Shown here one piece after another: positions 7,850 to 10,518 of a DNA stretch of 10,518 nt. The notes under the pieces are model-generated. The model was not told the DNA's origin. It searched no databases and saw only the letters and a list, made by a program, of their open reading frames with translations. The stretch's first letter is position 1. The number at the start of each line of letters is the position of its first letter. A program made the translations under genes and the position numbers. The DNA comes from Candidatus Tectimicrobiota bacterium (lineage in GTDB: Bacteria > UBA8248 > JACPRG01): NCBI GenBank assembly GCA_016190025.1, contig JACPRG010000140.1:1-10518 (forward strand), read 5' to 3'.

Positions 7850-7891
7850 CAAGGGTGAAATCGAGTCAAGGGTGATATCGAGTTGCGCAAC
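7850..7891 (-). promoter_or_regulatory. Tandem 17-bp repeat plus palindrome in the UbiD leader
   Basis: On the plus strand CAAGGGTGAAATCGAGT (7850-7866) is followed with no gap by CAAGGGTGATATCGAGT (7867-7883), differing at one base. A 10-bp perfect palindrome, GTTGCGCAAC (7882-7891), abuts it. The block ends 13 nt before the UbiD start codon. Back-to-back half-sites of this kind suggest binding by a dimeric or multimeric transcription regulator, or a translational control site. No regulator gene is next to it. Confidence 0.5.
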
Positions 7892-7980
7892 TTCGCCTTC
7901 CCGGAGGAAGCGCTCTCTTCGACCAACCACGACTGCTGGATACAGCCTCTCGCTGCGGGCCTCGCGTGAACCCTGACATA

Positions 7981-7998
7981 CCTCCTAGAATTGTAGCA
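7981..7998 (-). promoter_or_regulatory. Extended -10 promoter candidate for the UbiD-Mo operon
   Basis: Read on the minus strand, TGCTACAAT (7998-7990) matches an extended -10 element (TGnTATAAT, one mismatch). No good -35 is seen at 17 nt. Transcription would start near 7983, leaving a leader of about 146 nt that contains the tandem repeat. Immediately downstream on the minus strand an AGGAGG (7986-7981) sits only 1 nt from an ATG (7979); that spacing is too short for it to be a confident start. Confidence 0.4.
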
Positions 7999-8320
7999 CT
8001 TTTTAGGGAGGGAAGGGTTTGGGCGAGTGCTTGGTTGAAGAATTCGCTGCCATATCGTAGCCCCGCTCTGAGCGAGTCCCTTTGGGGGTCACAGACCTCA
8101 AGCCGAGTGGAGATCGGGGCGTGGACAAATCGGGATGAGGAGGTTCCTGTGCGGCCGGGCCGGGCTGGGACCTCCTGCCTTCGCAGAGGACAGGCTGGGG
8201 ACCCGCCCCTACAAAACCAGGCCGCGCGAGACGCCGGGAGGTCACAGACCTCAAAGCACGGTGCCCCCTCCCCGCGATTTCCGCTGGTGGGGCGGGCATT
8301 CGCTCGGGCGGGCTTCCAGC

Positions 8321-8366
8321 CCCCCGATTAAGTCGGGGGCAAGCCTGCCCCCGCGAAAGCGGGGGC
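8321..8366. repeat. Two adjacent GC-rich hairpins
   Basis: CCCCCGA (8321-8327) pairs with TCGGGGG (8333-8339) around TTAAG. Eight nucleotides on, GCCCCCGC (8347-8354) pairs with GCGGGGGC (8359-8366) around GAAA, a GNRA-type tetraloop. Both stems are perfect. They lie just before two further hairpins, so four stem-loops occupy about 115 bp. They may be REP-like elements or a stalled-transcription region; direction is unknown. Confidence 0.7.
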
Positions 8367-8373
8367 CTCTCGC

Positions 8374-8394
8374 GGGCGGCCAAGATGGCCGCCC
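8374..8394. repeat. Hairpin with CARSATG loop, copy 2
   Basis: GGGCGGCCA (8374-8382) and TGGCCGCCC (8386-8394) form a perfect 9-bp stem around AGA. The apex spells CAAGATG (8381-8387) and the right arm runs into CCTACC-like sequence (CCCTACC, 8392-8398). Loop and tail match the palindrome at 112-139 while the stem sequence differs. Confidence 0.7.
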
Positions 8395-8416
8395 TACCAC
8401 CCGCCGCCGGGGTGCC

Positions 8417-8435
8417 GCCGGGCAGGATGCCCGGC
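8417..8435. repeat. Hairpin with CARSATG loop, copy 3
   Basis: GCCGGGCA (8417-8424) pairs with TGCCCGGC (8428-8435) around GGA, a perfect 8-bp stem. The apex spells CAGGATG (8423-8429) and CCTACC follows at 8441-8446. It is the third member of the loop/tail family, with yet another stem sequence. Confidence 0.65.
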
Positions 8436-8483
8436 CTGGGCCTACCAAATCGCGACTGCACGCGCTGGGGTGCCCTGTCGTCC

Positions 8484-8563
8484 TTGAACCGTTCGGGGAA
8501 TCCCTATAAGGACATTGATCAATGAACGAAATCGAACAGGACGCGAGGGCCGCTGATTGCTAA
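8484..8563 (+). promoter_or_regulatory. Promoter-like patch, 12-bp palindrome and tiny open frame
   Basis: TTGAAC (8484-8489) and TATAAG (8505-8510) are spaced 15 nt, shorter than ideal. A perfect palindrome CATTGATCAATG (8513-8524) overlaps the expected start site, as an operator might. AAGGA (8508-8512) stands 9 nt before an ATG at 8522, which opens a 13-residue frame (MNEIEQDARAADC) closed by TAA at 8561. It could be the remnant 5' end of a lost gene, a leader peptide, or chance. No forward gene follows closely. Confidence 0.2.
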
Positions 8564-8666
8564 CCCCGCCCCGGCTCTTATCGCCCCGTTGATAGGGATC
8601 TCAGGAAACGGAGGGTTGACTCGAAGCGGGTATTTGGACCCCGCGACCGCTGGAAGCCGCGACCTG

Positions 8667-9032
8667 CTAGTGTTCGACCAGTAGCGGCGGAGGCAGACCT
8701 ACACATCGGGTGTTCTCTCGAGAGATGGGCGCCGAGATGTCCTTCGCGCACCACCTGCCCCTGCCGTCCGCCGAACTGAACACATTGGAGGACGGCAAAA
8801 TGATCTCAACCTTGTCGACGACCACTCTACTCTCCTTTGCATTACTTTGGATCAACCGCACCCTTCTCAGCAAGCAATCATTTATTCCACAACATCTAGG
8901 CGGGAGCCCAGTTCGTTTGCTCCACTTCACAGGTGTTTCATTGACCCCACCGCGATTGAAATGAGCGGAGTGCGCTCCGGAGATCGGGGCCATTGTCCAA
9001 AACGCCGTCAAGATGATGATCAACCTCTTCAT
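8667..9032 (-). CDS. Small exported Cys-rich protein of unknown function
   Basis: A 121-residue protein beginning MKRLIIILTAFWTMAPISG, a convincing signal peptide (Lys-Arg, hydrophobic core, likely cut near AHSA, about residue 23). The mature part has five Cys: CCGINDC (47-53), C95 and C110. Charged strand-like segments lie in between (VVVDKVEIIL, 70-79), and the tail is Pro-rich. The layout, with a CC-x4-C cluster, then W-C, then C with a PPP end, recalls small secreted proteins common in Rhizobiales, but I cannot name a family. Start: ATG 9032 with AAGGAAG and GAGG just upstream; a GTG at 9041 would butt against that site. Base composition is clearly more AT-rich than all neighbours (near half G+C by eye), suggesting separate ancestry. 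It stands alone, divergent from the Rieske gene. A forward frame at 8710-8964 is a shadow. Confidence 0.55.
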   Translation of the reverse strand: MKRLIIILTAFWTMAPISGAHSAHFNRGGVNETPVKWSKRTGLPPRCCGINDCLLRRVRLIQSNAKESRVVVDKVEIILPSSNVFSSADGRGRWCAKDISAPISRENTRCVGLPPPLLVEH

Positions 9033-9424
9033 TGACCTCACTTCCTTTCGGATGCTCGTGTTCTAAGGTAAACTTACCGCCAATGGATAGATGAAACCAT
9101 GCGGGAAATCCCTGAGTGAAAACTGTTAAATTCCTGAAACCAGGCGGTCGTAGCCCGGAGGGTCACCATCGCGCGCCCGGCGCAAAGCCGAAAGAGTCCT
9201 CTTTTGGGCCCGCGCATTGGCCCTCCATGTCATCTCTGAAAGCGCAGCGAAGAATCTCCTCCTTTCGAGAGACCCTTCGCTCCGCTCAGGGTGACAGCGG
9301 TGTCAAGGAAGAACCGTTCCCCTTCGTAGCTTCCTCCCTTTGTTCGGAATGACAGGCGAAGCAGCCCAATCGGCCTCTGCACGGCTTCCTTGGCAGAGTT
9401 TTTCAGCAGCTTTCTAGATCGTCC
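9033..9424. other. Non-coding interval with dispersed-type repeats
   Basis: The part next to the small exported gene is AT-rich and carries GGTAA-AC-TTACC (9067-9078), a possible operator. From about 9140 the sequence becomes GC-rich and repeat-like, with the imperfect inverted repeat listed at 9228-9355. I see no protein, tRNA or CRISPR structure. Confidence 0.5.
9228..9355. repeat. Degenerate dispersed inverted repeat
   Basis: The left arm (9228-9258) begins TGTCA, contains GCAGCGAAG and ends AATCTC. The right arm (9269-9296) starts GAGACCCTTCGC and ends GGGTGACA; reverse-complemented it aligns to the left arm with several mismatches and small gaps. A further copy of the end, CGGAATGACA, lies near 9344-9353. 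The TGTCA...GAGCGAAG...TCTC theme is a familiar dispersed intergenic repeat in many MAGs of Deltaproteobacteria, Chloroflexi and relatives. Probably a non-autonomous element remnant. Confidence 0.55.
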
Positions 9425-9453
9425 TTGACAGGCCGGGCGCGGGGGCGTGTAAT
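9425..9453 (+). promoter_or_regulatory. Sigma70 promoter for the Rieske oxygenase gene
   Basis: TTGACA (9425-9430, perfect) and TGTAAT (9448-9453, five of six matches) are spaced exactly 17 nt. It is the best sigma70 match found in the window and points to the Rieske gene. Transcription would start near 9460, giving a leader of about 214 nt. Confidence 0.6.
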
Positions 9454-9482
9454 GGGTTTCATCTCCACAGTGCCGGGTACGG

Positions 9483-9560
9483 TCCCATCAAGGGGAGAGA
9501 TGGGAAATTCCCCTCGGATGATTTTCATCGATGAGGGGAGTGGCGACCGCCTCCGCTCCC
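9483..9560 (+). promoter_or_regulatory. Potential pseudoknot and competing hairpins in the Rieske leader
   Basis: TCCCATC (9483-9489) pairs with GATGGGA (9499-9505). The enclosed loop contains AGGGGA (9491-9496), which can pair with TCCCCT (9509-9514), the arrangement of an H-type pseudoknot with short loops. CCCCTC (9510-9515) can instead pair with GAGGGG (9533-9538), with GATGA/TCATC (9517-9521, 9525-9529) stacked inside. GGGAG (9536-9540) can in turn pair with CTCCC (9556-9560). The structures exclude each other in sequence. I do not recognise a known riboswitch class; GC-rich DNA also yields chance pairing. Confidence 0.3.
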
Positions 9561-9673
9561 GTTGCGAGTGGAAACGGAGAGTTCCGCCATGGAGAGCCCT
9601 TTTCCCTCTGGGGGAGGGCCGTCCTCTCGGCTGAATTGGGGTGATGCCTCGCACGAATCTTGGAGACGAGAGG

Positions 9674-10518
9674 ATGCGGGAAAGCGTCCTGTGGCCCGCG
9701 CTGGCTGAGTACTGGCATCCCGTGGCCCTTTCCGAAGACGTGGATGGGCGGCCGCTGGCCGTCCGACTCCTGGATGAGCGCGTGGTGGTCTGCCGGATGG
9801 GAAGCGGCGAGGTGCGGGCGTTTCATGACCTTTGCATTCACCGCGGGACCCCTATCTCCCTGGGATGGGTGGAGGGGGAGACGGTTGTCTGTGCCTATCA
9901 TGGGTGGGCTTACGATGCGGACGGCAAGTGCATCCGCATCCCCTCACTCCCTTCGGAGCATCCCATCCCCAAGAAGGCCTGCCTGACCCTTTATCATGCC
10001 GCGGAGCGGTACGGTCTCATCTGGGTCTGCCTGGCCGAAAAGCCTCGGGCGCCCGTCCCCGACGTTCCCGAGTTGGAGGACCCCAGTTACCGCATCTTCT
10101 TCCGCCAGCGGAAGCCGTGGCAATGCAGCGCCGCCCGAGCCGTCGAAAACTTCGTGGATTTCGCTCATTTTCCGTGGATCCACGAAGGGATTCTGGGAGA
10201 TCGGGACAAGCCCCTGGCGCCGAGGGTCGTCGTGAGGCGGGACGAGGAGGACCTCTGGTTCGAAGCGCACTTCTCCACCGATTCCGCGCATCCGGACCCG
10301 TATCGCCGCAGTTACCGCCTGACGCGCCCTTTCTCCATCCTCCAGTGGATGAAAATGCCGGAGGACAAGGCCCAGGTCTTCTTCTTCGCGTGCGCGCCTC
10401 ATTCGGCGGGAGAAACCACGCGCTTCATGATCGTGGCCCGCAACTTTGACCTGGACGCGCCCGAGATCGTTCACGGTCCGATCACGGTGATGGATGGAGA
10501 GATCAGGTCGCGCGGTGG
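9674..10518 (+). CDS. Rieske non-heme iron oxygenase alpha subunit (3' truncated by window)
   Basis: The first 281 residues of a ring-hydroxylating or O-demethylating oxygenase of the vanillate demethylase/phenoxybenzoate dioxygenase type; the frame is open to the window edge. The Rieske 2Fe-2S ligands are C54-x-H56 (DLCIHRG) and C73-x2-H76 (CAYHGWAYDADG). The mononuclear iron site is in ENFVDFAHFPWIH, with D162, H165 and H170; the third ligand, a later Asp, lies beyond the edge. Such enzymes need a separate ferredoxin/flavin reductase, not seen here. Start: ATG 9674 has GGAG (9662-9665) 8 nt upstream; an in-frame ATG at 9644 would add ten residues but has its G-run only 2 nt away, so I prefer 9674. 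It has its own promoter and a long leader and diverges from the small exported gene. Substrate unknown; an aromatic acid or ether is a fair guess. Confidence 0.93.
   Translation, partial: MRESVLWPALAEYWHPVALSEDVDGRPLAVRLLDERVVVCRMGSGEVRAFHDLCIHRGTPISLGWVEGETVVCAYHGWAYDADGKCIRIPSLPSEHPIPKKACLTLYHAAERYGLIWVCLAEKPRAPVPDVPELEDPSYRIFFRQRKPWQCSAARAVENFVDFAHFPWIHEGILGDRDKPLAPRVVVRRDEEDLWFEAHFSTDSAHPDPYRRSYRLTRPFSILQWMKMPEDKAQVFFFACAPHSAGETTRFMIVARNFDLDAPEIVHGPITVMDGEIRSRG

Larger units (their letters stand above)
7999..8666. other. Non-coding interval rich in hairpins and short repeats
   Basis: No frame here has a recognisable protein. The open frames cross stacked inverted repeats. Visible elements are a 15-bp direct repeat GGTCACAGACCTCAA (8087-8101 and 8240-8254), the second copy lying inside an inverted repeat GAGGTC-ACA-GACCTC (8238-8252); an AGGAGGT/ACCTCCT pair (8138-8144, 8170-8176); a run of four GC-rich hairpins from 8321 to 8435; and, towards 8484-8563, a more AT-rich patch with promoter-like sequence and a tiny open frame. 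It reads as a landing zone for dispersed repeats. Confidence 0.6.

Noticed and set aside
5015..7858. 947-residue forward open frame antisense to the UbiD and molybdopterin-subunit genes
   Set aside because: It overlaps two genes with clear catalytic motifs, crosses their junction and translates to His/Asp/Gly/Val-rich sequence without domains; such long antisense frames arise from GC-rich codon bias.
7838..7930. Longer UbiD start at 7930
   Set aside because: The 31 extra residues cover the tandem repeat and are not part of the family; MKDLRTYL at 7837 is the usual N-terminus.
7871..7979. 36-codon minus-strand frame starting 1 nt after AGGAGG in the UbiD leader
   Set aside because: The spacing between AGGAGG and ATG is too short, the peptide has no features, and it ends inside the tandem repeat; a leader peptide cannot be excluded but is not supported.
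7850..8446. Possible CRISPR or tRNA in the repeat-rich interval
   Set aside because: The repeats are short, unevenly spaced and without unique spacers, and no cloverleaf with a GGTTCRA-type arm was found.
9488..9901. 137-residue minus-strand frame opposite the Rieske leader and 5' end
   Set aside because: It overlaps the Rieske cluster motifs on the other strand and has no recognisable domain.

Overview
This is a GC-rich bacterial window (about two-thirds G+C by eye in the genes) with five complete genes of metabolic or defence type, one small AT-richer gene for an exported protein, and one gene cut by the right edge. Catabolic hydrolases and oxidoreductases, dispersed GC-rich hairpins and long antisense open frames fit an uncultured soil or sediment lineage (for example Rokubacteria-, Tectomicrobia- or Desulfobacterota-like). 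That placement is inference; no rRNA or marker gene is present.

Layout. Bases 1-436 are non-coding, with a perfect 28-bp palindrome and a possible sigma70 promoter. Next come three forward genes: an AbiV/HEPN-type abortive-infection-like protein (437-1069), a gamma-glutamyltransferase-superfamily Ntn-hydrolase (1177-2739) and, 17 nt later, an M20-type amidohydrolase with several canonical catalytic residues replaced (2757-3935). A short convergent gap with inverted repeats (3936-4057) follows. On the minus strand lie a UbiD-family prenyl-FMN decarboxylase (7837-6464) and, 39 nt downstream, a xanthine-oxidase-family molybdopterin subunit (6424-4058). The UbiD leader has a tandem 17-bp repeat, a palindrome and an extended -10 promoter candidate. 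Bases 7999-8666 are non-coding and carry a cluster of hairpins, some sharing a loop sequence with the palindrome at 112-139. A small exported Cys-rich protein lies on the minus strand (9032-8667) in AT-richer DNA. Bases 9033-9673 hold degenerate dispersed repeats, then a good sigma70 promoter and a long, potentially structured leader for a Rieske non-heme iron oxygenase, truncated at the right edge (9674-10518).

How the genes may work together. An Ntn-type amide hydrolase, an M20 relative, a molybdenum hydroxylase, a prFMN decarboxylase and a Rieske oxygenase look like parts of an uncharacterised pathway for an aromatic or heteroaromatic, possibly amide-linked, substrate. No substrate can be read from the sequence. 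The FAD and 2Fe-2S partners of the molybdenum subunit, a Rieske reductase and a UbiX flavin prenyltransferase are all missing from the window. The AbiV-like gene may be an unrelated accessory defence gene.
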